Assembly: GCF_001723175.1 (NCBI RefSeq)
Contig: NC_064656.1
Location: 1,674,001-1,738,000, forward strand
DNA: 64,000 nt
Direction of reading: 5' to 3'
Source: Penicillium oxalicum
Taxonomy: Eukaryota > Ascomycota > Eurotiomycetes > Eurotiales > Aspergillaceae
Part shown: positions 33,248-47,200 of the stretch, in pieces
Position numbering within the stretch: position 1 is the stretch's first letter
How the letters are laid out: the number at the start of each line of letters is the position of its first letter
Translations under genes and position numbers: made by a program
The notes under the pieces: generated by a model
Databases searched by the model: none
What the model saw: only the letters and a program-made list of their open reading frames with translations
What the model was told of the DNA's origin: nothing

Positions 33248-36200
33248 CTAAATTTCAAGGGGCGAGATCTGGTCCAAGGCGTACAGCCAGTTTCCACCTT
33301 GTTCTTCTTTCTCCAGCCTAGAGTGATGAGACGCAAAGGGTTAGCAGCGACTCAGTAAAGAGTGTCGTGATCAAGCATAATTGCGAATCCAAAAAGACTT
33401 ACCAGTCGTACGGCCACATAATCAAATGGCCCTGGATCTTATTCAAGAGGTCTTCGGCTCGTCCCTTGTCCAGGACTTCATCCGATCCGTGGATTCCACC
33501 CTTGGATCCGATGGTCGTAGCGCGTCTCCGGCGCCGGCGAGATTGTGAAGTCGAGTTCAAGTTGATAGCCTCGGAGTAATCGACATGACCTGCGGCAACA
33601 CGAGGTTTCTCTGGGTCCTCGGCCGCACGATGGTCCTCACTTGCAAGGGTGGAGGGTAGTTGAGGTTCGGACTGAGTCTTGACTGCTGCCTTTTCGTCTG
33701 TGGGTGACATGGTGTCCGGCGACGCAAGCTCGTCTTTCTTGGCCCCCTGGGTGTCGCCCTTGAATATTTCCGCCTTCTCGTCGATCGTCTGAGGACTCTT
33801 GACTTCGCTGGCGGATCCTTCTGACTTGACACTGGTTAGGGGCTGAGTTGAGCCGTTGACATTGCCACCCATACTGGAAGAACCGGTCTGTCTCTGTTGA
33901 GCGGACGTGGCGGTAGGCTTGCCGGCCTGCTGGTTCTGCATCTCTGCGAAGCGCTCACCATAAGCGGCATACTCCTTGTATTCCTTCCAGCTCTTGACCT
34001 CGCTATCTGGCATGCATCGGAAGACAGAGCGGTAGATCTTCGTATTCTTCTCCGCCAGGGCTTGCCACGTGTCCAGATAAAAGGCATCGTTCACGGGATC
34101 TCTCATGCAATCCTTGTCGATGTAGATGCGCTTCAGATTGGGAACATATGGGTTGCCATACGTGGAATCGTCCTGCGTTTCCTTGGACACCCCCAAACCA
34201 CTGGCACCACTACCGAGGTCACGGCCGGGACTTTCCGAGTTGGTGCTGGGATCGGAGTCACGGTTGGTGTCAAATGTCACACTGGGCTTGCCGTCATTGT
34301 GGGCCGGTGTGGCCTGCGACGATTTACGGCTGGGAACGTGCTTCGGTTGCTCGAGAGTCCCCTTGCCTTCTGACGCAATGGGCGAGAGCAGATACTCCTT
34401 ACCATCAGGTGTCATTTGAGAATCACGACCGACTCCCAGTCCAGCCTTCTGCGCATCCGTCAAATGATCAGCACCGTCGCCATCAACGTCTTTCTTGTGA
34501 TCTGTGTTGTCCGTCACACGGGGGTCAGCAGTAAGACGTCGATTGCTCTTCAAGTTGGGATTGTTGCCCTGCTCCCAGTCGACGTCGTGATTGAAGCTGT
34601 GCAGATTCTCCGAGCGAGACAAGAACTCGTCTTGGACACGATGACGACGCTCCATCATTTCCCGCTCATCCTGCCGTTCAAGAATAGACGATTCTGACTC
34701 GCGACGCTCTCGCCCCTTGGCTGGCTGGGGGCCTTCCTCGGCCACTTGGATCTTGCGCAGTTCCTCTTCGGTTGAGAAGTCATGCTCCAAAAGCTCGTCA
34801 ACGTCGATACCAATGTGCTCGCGCATCAAACGCATGCGCAGGGTGTGTGGGAATCGACCCACGAGGTAGGGCTTGCCAGCCATGGTGGAGGAGATCATGT
34901 CCGTATCACGAACAATGGCGGCAACTTCGGAATCACGGGAGCCCAGCATCGATCGCTCGTTGATGTTCGCCGATCCAATAATAGCCGCGCGGTCGTCCAC
35001 GACCATGCACTTGGCGTGAATGTAGAGTTGTTCGGTGACCAACTGCTTCTGAGGACCAATCTTGCCCCAAGCTCGCAGACTGAAGAATTGAATGTAGTCC
35101 TCGGGCTCGATGCCGAGCGCACGGAGACGTCCGAAGATGGACGTCTCGCCACGGCAGATACTACGGTATTGGCACTGCATAATCAGGCGCACACTCGTAC
35201 CACCCTCACTGTCCACAGTATTCTGGAAACCTGGAATCAGCGGAATCACAATCACGGCACGCCATGCTTCCTCGTTCTTGGCCGCGCGAACGATTCTCTC
35301 CACCAGAGCGTCGCCAATCAGATTCTCAATCTTTCTACCGTCGATCTCACAGGTACTGATGAAAAATTGATTCTCAATGTAGACGAAATGCTCGGATTCC
35401 TCAATCAGTTTCACATAGGCGTTCATGATACTATGCTCGACAACATCAGGAGTACCTGTGGACCACATACTGCTGGAGCGCAGGATCTGAACTTCACAGG
35501 TGCCATCCAGGCCCAGGGCTTCCAGGCCAGCCGGATTGAAGTCAGGAGGGGGAAGCAAGAAAGGTGTGGGACGAGTCGGCTTCCGCTGGCGGAGGATGTA
35601 GTTCCAGCGCTGGACAAAGTGACGGGTCAAGTCCCGAGCGGGCTGGCCAACAACGTGCATCGAGATGTCATGCCACGGCATACGCGGCACCACGGAGCGG
35701 TCGTACATCTCCTCGTAGGGCTTGTCCAGGTCGTAGAAGTCTTGAATGCGAGGATTCGAGTAATCCTTGCCGGGCCACAGCTGACAATGATCTGCGTCCT
35801 TGGGCATGTCTGTACTTTCAAAACCCGTTGGCTTGTCGTCGGTGAGAGAATGCTGAGGCGTATCCCAGCGACCGAAACATAGGTCGATTCCTCCCACGAA
35901 AGCCAGGGTGTGGTCAATGAGACAGAGCTTCTCGTGGTGTGCCCAGAAGAAGGTATTTTGGCGGAACTGGTTGGGAGATCTTTGTACAAAGATGTTCGGG
36001 TGGAGTTCGAGGAGCGAGAACTTGGAGTATTCCGAATCAATAGGAATGGCAGAGTTGATGTTGCGGTACATGATCACAAAGACCTTGACACCCTCGCGCG
36101 CTTTCTTCTGTAACAAACGATCGAGACGCCACTTCTGACTGATCGCCGCAGGACGGCGCATGTACAGTTCCGGACTCAGCCACCAATCGTGGATGTAAAT

Positions 36201-38714
36201 GACATCCTTGGCTTGGTTGATGGCTCGAGATACCACCCACATGTGGTCGCGGCCGTCGACCAGCCATTGCGCAAAGCACTTTTGGCGCACAGGGGCAAAG
36301 CTGTCGAATCGATTTGGCTGCATCCAGGGCGTGTTCTCAGCCATGAAACGGATTGATTCCTCAAACTGCAGCAACTGACGCTCATTGCGAGCCAGCAACT
36401 TCAACTTGCGCTCCGAATTTTCAAGGCGAAGGGTGTGGTGCTGGGGGTGCCGGGCAGAATCCTTGGCTGTCTTCGCCAGATCTTTCGCCTTTTGGTTCCG
36501 GAGGCTGATCTTCTGCGTTTGCATCTTGAAATAGGAGTCAATCAAGAAGACATCATAGATGTTCATCTCCTCGGGGGAATCCACGCAAACGACATAGCTG
36601 TGGCGAACAAGGAACCACTTGGGCCAATGTCGCTTTTTGACTAGCGACGGTGTCAGAGCGCGACGGAAGTCCAGACCCTTAGAAGACTGAATGATGAGGA
36701 ACCCTTCTTTGCCGTGGTAGCTGCCTTCAGCGGCCAGACGTACACCCAGCGCTGAGAGCTCGAGGAATTTGCAGAGGCGATTGCTATCTGCACGGAAAAT
36801 CAAAAAGCGAATCATCTTCTGGAGGTACAGTTCGAGCTTCTTTCGCTGTCTCTCGGGGTACGTTTCGCGCCGCCCACCAGCTCCATCGAGGGTAGATGCA
36901 GGTCCACCGGCAGCCTCGCCTTCCTGATTAGCGATACTTGACTTTCTTCGCAATAGACCCTGAGATGGTCTGCGCGGAGTTTGCGGACCTTTGCCTTTCT
37001 TTTTTGAGTTTCTTTCAGGCCCGCTCATCGCCTCGGTCTCGTAGGCACCATCTTCCTCCTCGTCTTCGAATTCGCTCTCCAGTCCACGCACGCCACGCAT
37101 GTAAGGGAAAGCACTTCGAGGAAAGCGAGGAATACTAGGACTGTTCTCGCTTGTACGCAATTGAATGTATTTTTGCGTTCCCAGATGCAGCTTGTACTTT
37201 AGATGCAAGTTGGCAAAATCCCTCAGGGTGCGGAAGATGATCCACTTCATGCGTGTCATGCCGCTTCCGTACTCCAATTCAATGCGGAAAACCAGGTGCC
37301 GGTCACCAGAGTGAGCGTCGATCCGGCTGTCCGTGACACGTACTTTCAGTTGTTCGAGAAGAATTGGAATGCGCTTGCTCCCATGTTCGTCACGTTGGAA
37401 CGCACTGGCCAAGATCAAGGCGGCGGGCACCGCGGACGACAATTCGGCGAGCAGTTCTGCGGACTTTTTCGTATCGACGGCATTTTCAGGTCTGCGCCGT
37501 TGGCCAATCAGTTTGAGACCAGCTTTAATCTGTTTCCAACGCTGCGCACTCGCACTAGTGCCTCGCTCGTTTCGATGACGTCTCCATGTGGCTGCCAAGC
37601 TCTCATTGTTTTCCGAGGGGCCCCCTAGTCCCGTCATGCGTCTAAGTTGGCTTGGTCGATACTGATCATCCTGAGTGCCATTATTTTGTTGTCGGCCCAT
37701 GTACGAGAAGCCACGGCTGGTCATTTTGCGCCGGCTGAGCTGAGCCCGACCCTCATCTTCAGAGACACCCTCGCGAGGTTGAGGGGTAAAATCATTGGCA
37801 CTGGCTCTGCGCGGGAACAGATTGGTCCGATAGTTCTCAAATGGTGCAAAGGAGGACGAAAAGTGGAAGGATGGTCGGCGGGTAGCTTTGGGTGTTGTGG
37901 GCGCGGTGCGATTTCCAATTTCCTCGTCTGTTTGTCGGCGACGGCGTAGATATCGCTTCCGCTTCGGAAGTCCAGACTGCTGTTCACCACCACTTTCCTC
38001 TGCATCGGCATCCACGTCGCTTCCTTCCTCGGCCAAGGTTGCAGGGAACCGAAATTCACCACGCTCCGAGCCCGGGGTCATCATATCTGCTTGTACCGGT
38101 CGAAAGTCCCCAATGGTCGCTCCGCTGGCGGACCTGGAATGCGACGTGAATGGCTGAGATCCGGCCAGCGACTTGAGTCTTGTCATGAATGACCTGCCCC
38201 GTGTTTGCTCTCCATCTTCACCGTGCATCGAAGAGGGTCGGGACGGCCCTTGTGGTGTATTTGCGTCGGGAGCTTCATTATCGGTGTCCCGGAACTGGAC
38301 ACTCGGTGAACGAGACGACGGCGAAAGTCCGGTCAGCGAAGGTTGTTGATTACTGTGATTCACCGACGAGGCTTTGTCATTGTTCGGCTGCCGACTGCGC
38401 GGGGAGGGATGATTGCTGGGGGGACCGTTCAGTCCAGGCGTGAGAGGCTGCTGGGTCTCCTCGTGGACATCAACAGCTCCTCTGAGTGAGGACGTTTCCC
38501 GACCATCTGGATTTGTACCATTTTCTGCAGCATCCGCCGGCGGATGTTGCTGTTTAAGGAACGCGAGGCGAGAGGCATCTGTGGGCGATGGAAAGGGTGA
38601 AGCCAGCTTTGGGCCATTGGATACCGATTCTGTACCAGGATTGACCGTCTTCTCACTTTCACCCTTATCCTCTCTCGCCTGCTCTGGAGATGGCGACGGT
38701 TGAGGTATGGCCAT
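33248..38714 (-). CDS. pldA: phospholipase D1 (PX-PH-PLD, Spo14/PldA type)
   Basis: Exon 1 (38714-33403) and exon 2 (33317-33248) give 1793 residues. Without the 85-nt intron the frame would stop at PYDW; splicing restores PYDWLEKEEQGGNWLYALDQ, the conserved end of fungal PLD1. The long Ser/Pro-rich N-terminus is followed by a PX-like domain (residues about 440-560), a PH region (about 640-800), a first HKD motif (HHEKLCLIDH near residue 925) and a second (HAKCMVVDDRAAIIGSANIN near 1230). It hydrolyses phosphatidylcholine to phosphatidic acid and choline at membranes. The C-terminal 400 residues are low complexity except for a conserved FRCMPDSEVKSWKEYKEY block. Confidence 0.96.
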
Positions 38715-40678
38715 CTTGGTGAGAGCTCGAGGAGACGTTGGGAGACCAAGGTTTCCACCGAGAGAGGGGGGGGAGGAGGAGAGGGGAACTGCGAATGGAG
38801 GTCTGGGATCAACGGATACCCGAAGTTGAAATGACTGGTTTATGTGGCTGTCATTCTAGACTTGAACAAGTAGTGAGTGATGACAGGGGTGAAGAGCAAA
38901 AAAGGCATGGCCCGCACGCGTGAAGGCGCTTCAGGAGTCCGCTCGGAGTGTTGGTAATCGCTCAGATGGTTCGAATCAGTTGGCGACCGCAGTGGAGCCG
39001 CTCCGCCCCATTCAGTCACTCCGACTGGAGAAGACCCGCCAAGCCAGGCCCCGAAGTGGGTGGTTTAGGTACCTGTTGAAACCCAGGCCCAAGCCCATAA
39101 GAAAAATGGAAAAGAGTTTATTTAAAAAAAAAAATGACCCAAAAAAAGGGGGGGTTATTCTCCAATTGTCCAAATGAATGAGAGTTGGTAGGGATACCTC
39201 AAGATCTTCGTAAAAAGAAATCCACGATTCTTCCACGAAAGATGCGCGCCGTTGAGCAAGGACCAAATTTTTCAGGCCTGCACAACAGAATACATCCATT
39301 TACAGTATCTTCATTGGTATAATACTCCCAACTGCCCATCGCATTTTATTACTTCATGTCTCAGTACATTCGCAGTTACAGAATGCATACTGTATGTACC
39401 ATGTGGCATATGCATAATGATCGAACCTCCTACGAGCACTGTCGCAGGTTTCTACCAAAGTCGTGTGGTTGACATGAGAATGGCTGCGCGACGGTGGAGA
39501 ATCCGGCTGAGCCGAGGAAGCTGCTTATTTCCAGGAACAAGAACATGGATCCTCGTCGCATTAAACCCGGCACACTAAAGCTACCCACTTCTATAAACCA
39601 GATGGTATATCATGCTCTCGCTTGTACAGGGTTCCTTAATGACAAAAAAAGGAGAGAAAGAATTACATCAATATACACTACAACTTCTTCTTGACACATG
39701 TACTTGAGACCGGATAATAAAAATGGCAAATCCCTTTCTTGTTAGGTAGATTGAGCAAAGTGGAGCCTTGCCAGATATATCTTCAGCATTGGTACTTATC
39801 CAATCAGGTTCACCCGGATGCTTTCAGAGTAGTCCATTATCTGAAAGGTAGTACATAAGTAGTGAGCACTTACTCAAAATGTACAGGCCAGCAAAGCGTA
39901 TAGACAAATTTGCATATTGTATTGAGTCAGGAATACTTTGCTGCAGCAAGGAAAGGTGAAAAGAGAAATCCCACCATCCAAACACCTATCCGCCGATTAA
40001 GTTGAGAGAATCGAAAGATTTACCTCCGCAGAATGTCTTCAGTGACTATCAGTTTCCATATCTGGAATGTCGATGAAGACTGCACGAGGGTGGAGTGTAG
40101 CACACTAGTAGGTAGTAGGTACCCATCACACTAGATTCAGGAAATACGAGGAACATCCGAGTGCAACTAGCGAGGTCGGCATTCGCATTCATGGAATGAA
40201 GAATAGGGTTCTAGGTCCTGGGCAGACGATGAGTTAAGTAAGCATAGCATGTACATATACGGACTGTATCCGTAGGTAAAAGTGGCTGGCCTGGATATTT
40301 TGGTTCACTGCACAAACGTCGTGCATCAGAATTATATATTCAGGTCTTTAGGTAGCCTTAAAAGATGAGCCATCAAAGGGAAATAGATCTGAAGTGTTGA
40401 ATCGATTGTACCGTACGCCCTGCGAGCGCAGAGCTTCCAAATTGCCTGTCCAATTTCGTTCGGCACTCAAAAGCGTGGATCGCCTCGGCATCTTTTTGCG
40501 CCGTCCGGCAGTCCGAGGCCAGAGCGGGCAATTCCCCCCCCGCCATTTTGACCAACGGGGCCACTTTCGAAGAAGTACCGACTTTCTCAACGACACTCAC
40601 GAAAGCATTTCCTACTTTCCTCCTTACCATCCTGTTCACATCATCCCTCAATTCAAACACCACAGCACTGCTCTCGCA
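38715..40678. other. divergent promoter region between pldA and the hydrolase gene
   Basis: Both neighbours start here and read outward. There are homopolymers (A10 near 39124, G7 near 39149) and AT-rich parts but no recognisable gene. The open frame of the hydrolase extends upstream to 40394, but that part has leader-like composition. A GGTTCGAATC string at 38969 resembles a tRNA B box but has no A box or acceptor stem. Confidence 0.6.
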
Positions 40679-41925
40679 ATGACAGACCCATTGAAATCTT
40701 ACGACTCCGCCGGTCGCCCCAAACCTACCCCGATCTCGCAGAAAGTGTACAACATCGCCGGCATCTCGGTCACAGTCTACGGTCTCGATGAACTTCGATC
40801 TCAAACCAAAAATGTCGCCTGCTTATGGCTTCTGCACCCTCGTCTGGCCACCCAGGCGCGCATGACCGGTATTGCGGAGGCGACCATCAATGATTGGAAT
40901 AGGAAGATCCAGACCCCCGCGGCGGCGAAAGGGTTGATTGCCGTGTCGTTCGATCAGCGAAATCATGGCGCAAGAATGGTGGATCCATTGGCAAATGAGG
41001 CGTGGAGACAGGGGAATCCGCGACATGCGCAGGATATGTTTTCCATCTTTCGTAAGTGTGAACAAGGTCTCTTTCATTGACCAGGGGACGAGACAAGCCA
41101 GTGGGAAAAACAGGAGCGCTTAAGGAGGATTGGTGGGAGAAAAGGCCGACGAGACTTCTTTTCAATGGGGTGTATATATCTGACTAACTTGTATTTTCAG
41201 AGGGCACGGCACGCGATACTTCGCTGTTAATGGACTACCTGGCCGCATTCACCTTCCCCAACGGCGAACACCAAATCACCGAGAATCTGGTCCTGGGCGT
41301 CTCACTCGGCGGACACGCCGCCTGGAGCTGCCTTTTACATGAACCGCGCGTAAGCGCCGGCGTCGTGATCATCGGATGTCCCGACTATCTCAATCTCATG
41401 ACTGACCGAGCCCGACTGTCCAAATTGCCATCTTGGACCAAGAGCGACCCCCCCGGCGCTGAGATTCTCGGTTCCGAGGCCTTCCCTACATCATTTGTGG
41501 ATACTGTCAAGAGATACGATCCTGCCAGTTTGATGCTGAGTGGTATGGATGCGACTTCAACGGGGCTACCTCGCGAGAGCGAAAAGGCCTTGCCTGAGCC
41601 GTCGGAGGAGCAAAAGAAGGAGCTACGACCATTATTGACTCGTCTGTTGGCTGGGAAGAGGATCTTGAATCTATCGGGTGGAGTGGATAAATTGGTGCCG
41701 TATCATCGGGGCGAGGCCTTTTTGACGTGGTTTAAGAAAGCGGTTGCGGCGGATGGATGGTTTGGTGATGGGGGCGTGACTTTTGAGGATATTATCGATA
41801 AGTCGGCGGGTCATGAGGTCACGCCAAAGATGGTCGATGAGGCGGTTCGGTTTGTTAGTGAAACGCTGGCGACAAGCTCCGAGACTCGAGACCGGAGAGG
41901 TTCAGTGCGCGAGTCCAAGATTTGA
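40679..41925 (+). CDS. alpha/beta-hydrolase family protein
   Basis: Two exons (40679-41051 and 41201-41925) encode 365 residues. The join gives SIFQGTARDTSLLMDYLAAF. The nucleophile elbow is LGVSLGGHAAW (G-X-S-X-G), preceded by an oxyanion-type block FDQRNHGAR. Candidate acid and histidine are in NLSGGVDKLVPY and DKSAGHEVTPKM. There is no signal peptide, so it is probably cytosolic. The 149-nt intron has GTAAGT and a TTTTCAG acceptor. Start chosen because it follows a clean leader (CTCTCGCAATG) and the hydrolase fold begins soon after. Substrate is not predictable; the family includes esterases, lipases and thioesterases. Confidence 0.85.
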
Positions 41926-42654
41926 TGGATCGGGATGAACGGGTAAAGCTTGTGCGGCCAAGGATGTGCATGAGGTTGAATAGATTAGTTGATCCATTGC
42001 CTTGGAAGTCGTGAATACGCTTAGCAAGGATCGTCATGAACATGCAGAAACCGGGGACAAGGCGTACGCACTCTCCCATGTTCCAAAGTTACGGATGAGC
42101 TGTGACGAACTGCAGATTGCAGATCGTAAACTGGCGCTCGACTCGGGGCAAATAGAAAGGCGCCATATGAGCCGATGAGGTCGGTCCGAGTGTATCAGAT
42201 TCGCGTGAGGGTGTGGAAGTTCTAGCCTGCATTTACATCACTTACGCCCGAAAGACTGCGCATATCCCAAAAATGATATCATGTAACTCATCGTCATGAG
42301 CAGGTAGAAAACAATATGAAAAAAATTCCTCCTTGTGGTATTTATGTGGAAATCGTAAAGGGCATTCGGAGGCCATGCTATGCTGCTTTGCATACACAAA
42401 AACCCTTTTGCTTTTGAAATGCCTCCGAACCAACCATATCAGGTTGGAGGCGGCCTTTTTTTTTCTGTCCTCGCTCAAGTTTCGAATCATCGTTCTCCTC
42501 CCACAGGATGACAAGACGTTCGAAAAAAGATGAGTTCCTCCACAAGACCGAAGCGTAGGCCACAAATCCAGTGGAGCTACGCTTTGCCCCAGTTTACTCC
42601 CGTCTGCTGTCTTCTTTGGAAAGAAAAAGAAAATTCAACCATTTGATTCAACGC
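41926..42654. other. intergenic region between convergent genes
   Basis: It contains the 3' ends of the hydrolase gene (+) and the ribosomal protein gene (-). Short frames at 42242-42565 lack any motif. No RNA gene recognised. Confidence 0.6.
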
Positions 42655-43621
42655 TTATGCGACAAGCTCAACAACACCACCAGCCTCCTTGATCTTCTGC
42701 TCGGCGTCACGGCTGAAGTAGCGGGCACGGACGACGATGGGGATCTGGGGGAGACGGCCCTTGCCGAGGACCTTGGAGTAGCCGAGGGGCAGGAGGTCGA
42801 TGACGGGGGCGGTGTCGGTCTTCTCGCCGCTCAGGTAGGCATCACGCTTCTCGGCGGGGACGAGAGTCCACAGCTGTTGGGTAGGTAAGAGGATCACGGT
42901 CAGCTTGACTATTCACAGGATGGCGTTTCGAGTCCATGATGCCGGTCCATTCCCCCAAGCCGTTCTCCAGCTTGTGCCTCTCAGTCGCGATAAATTCCCA
43001 TCTTTTCCAAGGCGAAAACGCAAGTCTCGATGTTTCCAGCAAACTTCCTGACTGATGGGTGCGCCTTGAATCCTCATCTCCCATGGATATCCGTATTTCA
43101 ATTTGTTCGCTTTTTCCCCATGGACCGGCTCGTTGACACTCTGGTTTCTTTCTCCTCTCTTTCTGCACGTACCTTGTCGAGGTTGATGGTGGGCTTCCAG
43201 AACTTCTGCTGAGTCTTGTGGAAGTAACGCATACCGACCTTACCGAAGTAACCGGGGTGGTACTTGTCCAAGTTGGTACGGTGGTGGTGCTGACCACCGG
43301 CCATACCGCGACCACCGGGGGACTTGCGGTGCTTGCCGACACGACCGTAACCGGCGGACACATGGCCGCGGCTGTGCGATGAAAAAAAAGAGAGGTTAGT
43401 ATTCGGGTGTCTTAATTCTGTGCTCATGCGAATCGGATCGCTCAGCGACCAAGACCGTTGATCCCGGGCATGGAAATATCGTTGAAATCCGCGCGGGCGC
43501 CGATGATGTCGAATTTTCGTTGCGCCGATCACAAAACAATCGAGAATCGAGGGATTTTCCGCAACAGGTGTGGGAGAGGGTCGACTCACTGCTTCCGGGT
43601 CTTCGACAAACGGGTAGGCAT
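42655..43621 (-). CDS. rpl28: 60S ribosomal protein uL15 (L28/L27a)
   Basis: Three exons (43621-43590, 43371-43173, 42873-42655) give exactly 149 residues, the length of yeast L28. The first exon is only 32 nt and ends within TRKH; the second gives [40 protein letters not shown] and [19 protein letters not shown]; the third starts [10 protein letters not shown] and ends [11 protein letters not shown]. It sits in the large subunit near the peptidyl transferase region. Introns are 218 and 299 nt, long for this window and typical of early introns in ribosomal protein genes. Confidence 0.97.
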
Positions 43622-44241
43622 CTTGTCGTGTTATGTGTTGGCGACAAGACCGGTCTGAGAATTGGGCGTTGAAGGGGGGAAGGGTCGTGATGCTACCGGC
43701 TCAGATGTTGAAATCCACGCTCGCAAAGCTAGACTGTGCGCTAAGCAATTCGCTTGTCCCGTGATAGGGTCAAACCCTGCCCTGGGGCTGGCGCTGATCA
43801 CGTGGAGATAGGGATTCTGCCACCGCCTTAAAATAAGGTGGTGGGTCTAGCCGGATCAAGCAGGATTTTCGGTTTAGGGCAATCGGTATGGTACAGTAGC
43901 TTTTCCCCATCTTGGGTCCTGTGTACATTTCTGACTGGTTGGATGACAGTCATCTGGTAAAAACAATAGGTTATTTGGCCATGGAAGAATCGTAAAAGTA
44001 GTCACTACGATTTAAGCAGAGCAGTTATGAGCCTCTCACAGGCTCCCATAATATGTGCTAAGACTGATTTGTTGAGACTGGTTTCTTGTCAACGACCGAT
44101 CTTCTATTGATTGAGGTTTCTTAATATCGTATCATGGTAGAGGACAAGATCTCGATGTTGGGAGATATTGTTTTCTAGAACTGCACAGGTAGTCCCCAAA
44201 TTCCACGGCTCGGAAAGTAAGTCATGGGGAGGTGGTCCTCC
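43622..44241. other. intergenic region: rpl28 promoter and chl1 3' end
   Basis: Both flanking genes are on the minus strand, so the part near 43,650-43,900 should be the rpl28 promoter. Nothing distinctive beyond a GC-rich core and AT-rich distal part. No gene seen. Confidence 0.55.
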
Positions 44242-47200
44242 TCATTTCGACTTCTCCGCGAAAAACTTCGACAACCGCTGGACGGTCGCCTGCGCAGGCC
44301 GAGCACCACTGCTCGTGACCAAGCTTCCCCTGATCCAACTCGGCAGCTTACTCTGAATCCTCGGCGTCTCGTACCGCCGATCAATCATCACAATAGCCGC
44401 GTAATCATTCACATGCCGGATCGCTCGCCCGATACACTGATTCACAGCTCTCATACAAGCATTCTCATAAAAATCTCGACCAGCCGCCGCCGCACTGGCT
44501 TTTTTCTCGACCTCTGTGCCTGATTGTTGCTTGTGAGTCTTTTCTTCAATGTACTTGATCTTGGCTTGCCAGACTGCACTACGGATATTGGGGAACGGAA
44601 GGCCGATCATGAGAACACCGCGTCCGAGATCGTCCGAAAAGTTGATGCCTTCGGAGAGTTTGCCGCCAACGACCGAGAGAAGAAGAGCGCCTTGACCCGT
44701 AGAGATGGCGGAGGTATATTCCTGGAGGAGATTGTCCGTAGATATGGCGGCGTCGCGGGCCTCGTAGAGGATCTTCTTTTTGTTAGATATGAAGTCCAGG
44801 ATTGTAGAGCCGTTGCCGTTGGGGACAGGCTTTTCCCAAACGCTAACTACTTGACTCAGGTAGTCGTAGCTGGGGAAGAAGGCCACAACACCGTGGGGAA
44901 TGATTTGGCAAAGCGTCGCTATTGTCCGTCCCAGGTCAATTATCTAAGGGGCACTCATGAGGTCAGCTGTCACAAAGACAGGCAGGATCAAGTAAATCAA
45001 AACAAGATGACACCGTACCATTTTTTCCGAGTTCCGGGCCTCGAAGGTGAAGTCAAAGTCACAGCCCATCAAGCCCTTCGTGAGGGACTGGGCGACCAGG
45101 TTCGAATGAGGGATAACATGACCATAGCTGAACGCGTCGAGTCGCTCCGGTGGAAGGTAAGAGAACAGATGATTCATGTAGTCGGACATCTGGAGAGCAT
45201 GGGATCAGCCACGGGGCACTCGATGGAAGGGAAGGGAGTCTTCTCAGTTCCCATCACTCACAGGGGACATCGTTCCACCGGCTAAGATCACAGCTCGCGC
45301 ATCTTCCACAATCTCTCGAAAATGGTTAGCTGGATCAAGAAGCATGTATTTTAGCTGCACATCCCCCCTTTCCTTCTGATAGAACAATCTTCCCTCTTCG
45401 GACGGGTTCATCAAAGGCAACAGAAAGCTCTGTATATGAAATAAGACGGGCACCGTGGAACGATTTCTCTCTTTCGAGCTTTGCGACTCTCGTGAGGACT
45501 CGACATAGCCATCCACCTTTCGCGCCAGCTTACTTTCCTGCAGATATCGAGAAAGCTTGTACGGATTGATCTGATCGACTCCCTTTCCCGCCATGAGATC
45601 GGTAATTTTGATAGAACCGTCTGTGGGTCCCTTTTGCTGGGAAACATCGTGGAGATGGCGGGCAATGGAGCTCACAAGCCGAATCACTTGGGCGACGTAA
45701 TTTCGGTTCTTGCCTTTGAGACGGTTTTTAAATTTCCGTGCATAGGTGGTCAACTGGGTGATAGCCGTCTGCAACTGGGACAAGGACACAGTCACCGAAT
45801 GAATACCGGCAATGGCATCCATCAAGTTGTGTGCCTCATCAACGATGACGACGTGACCTTTCACCGACAAATTCAAGGCTTCACGGGCAGACCGCTGAAG
45901 GAGGAGTGGATACGGCAGGGTGACAACCTGCGCTCATTAGTTTGGATGAGTATGCTTCCCAGAGCGAAGCCTTCCATTTTTTGGAATTTTTCGATGCAGC
46001 CACTGACCTCGCTGAATTTGATGACCGACCGAGACGCATAATACGGGCAAATACCAACATCCTTGCCCACTTTCCCGATATCCTCAATGTCCTTGACCGT
46101 TGCAAGAGCACGATCTCGGAACTCAAGAAGCAGCGCGTCGTCGTCCTTGGTTGGCAAAAACGAACATTTCTTGTCCGCCGCCACGCCCGATTGTTGCAGG
46201 TCCAAGCAGCGCTCATTGATTGCCGTGCTGTTCTCCAAGGCTCGAACCTTGGGATTAATGCAGAGGTTCTTTCTGGAACCTAGCGAGAGATGTTTGACCG
46301 CCTCCTCAAGCCTTGACAGCTCGTCCTCTGTGCCCTGGCCCTCCGTCTCGGGTGGTATGCTTGATGGGAACGCGACTCGACGCAGCTCGCCCGCAAACTG
46401 ACTCAACTGAGAATGGGTCCGTGAGCAGTAGAAGATCTTCACGGCGTCGTCCGCTTCATCTTCTTCCTTTCGCTGAGTAGAGAAGTTTCCCTTAAACTTC
46501 TCTAACAGCGCGAGCGTGTCCGCCGATAGACCCTCAAGACCTCCTGTCTGACTCGTGGTCTTGCGATCTTCTGATTCGCTGTCGTAATCTTCCAAGACGT
46601 ACTGTTCCTCGTCATCGTGAAGATTCGACTGTTCATCCGATTCTTCGAGTCGCTGTTGTTCCCGAAGATCAGAACCAGACTCCAAGTGATCTCTTCCCTG
46701 CAGCTTGGGGGCGGACGTCCACCCACCTGTTTTTTGCGGGGTCGGTCTTGCGCCGTCGACGCTTGCTTCAGTCGTTCCTCTTCACGCTTTATCCTGGCCA
46801 ACCGTGATTCGAACTCTTGCCGTTTCTCAACAATCGTCCGACGCGATTCCTTCTTGGCAAACTCTACCATCCAGTCTGGCTCGCCATCATCGCCTACCAA
46901 ATACAGCCGTTTCAGTCAGATCCGCTTACAAATGTACCGATAGATCCATGATGAGCCATGGAGGACCACGGTCAGATACTACAGAATGGGCTGACGTACA
47001 GGCAGCCTGATTCAGGGTCTCTTGAAATGCCTTCCGCTTGTGGTCCCGTAGCCAGGTGAGTGAACCGCAGATGAGACTTAGTGATTTACCCTGCCAATAC
47101 ACACGATAGATTTCTTAGCGGAATACTTCAACGGGAAGTGACATGTGAGCAAAGGAGTGCTTGAGGTGGGGGGAAAGGTAAATTGGGTTGCCTTGACAGG

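Noticed and set aside
34782..35882. Open frame of 366 codons on the plus strand
   Set aside because: It is the shadow of the second catalytic half of phospholipase D1, where selection is clearly on the minus strand.
38960..38985. tRNA B-box-like GGTTCGAATC
   Set aside because: No A box at the correct distance and no acceptor stem pairing, so it is not a tRNA gene.
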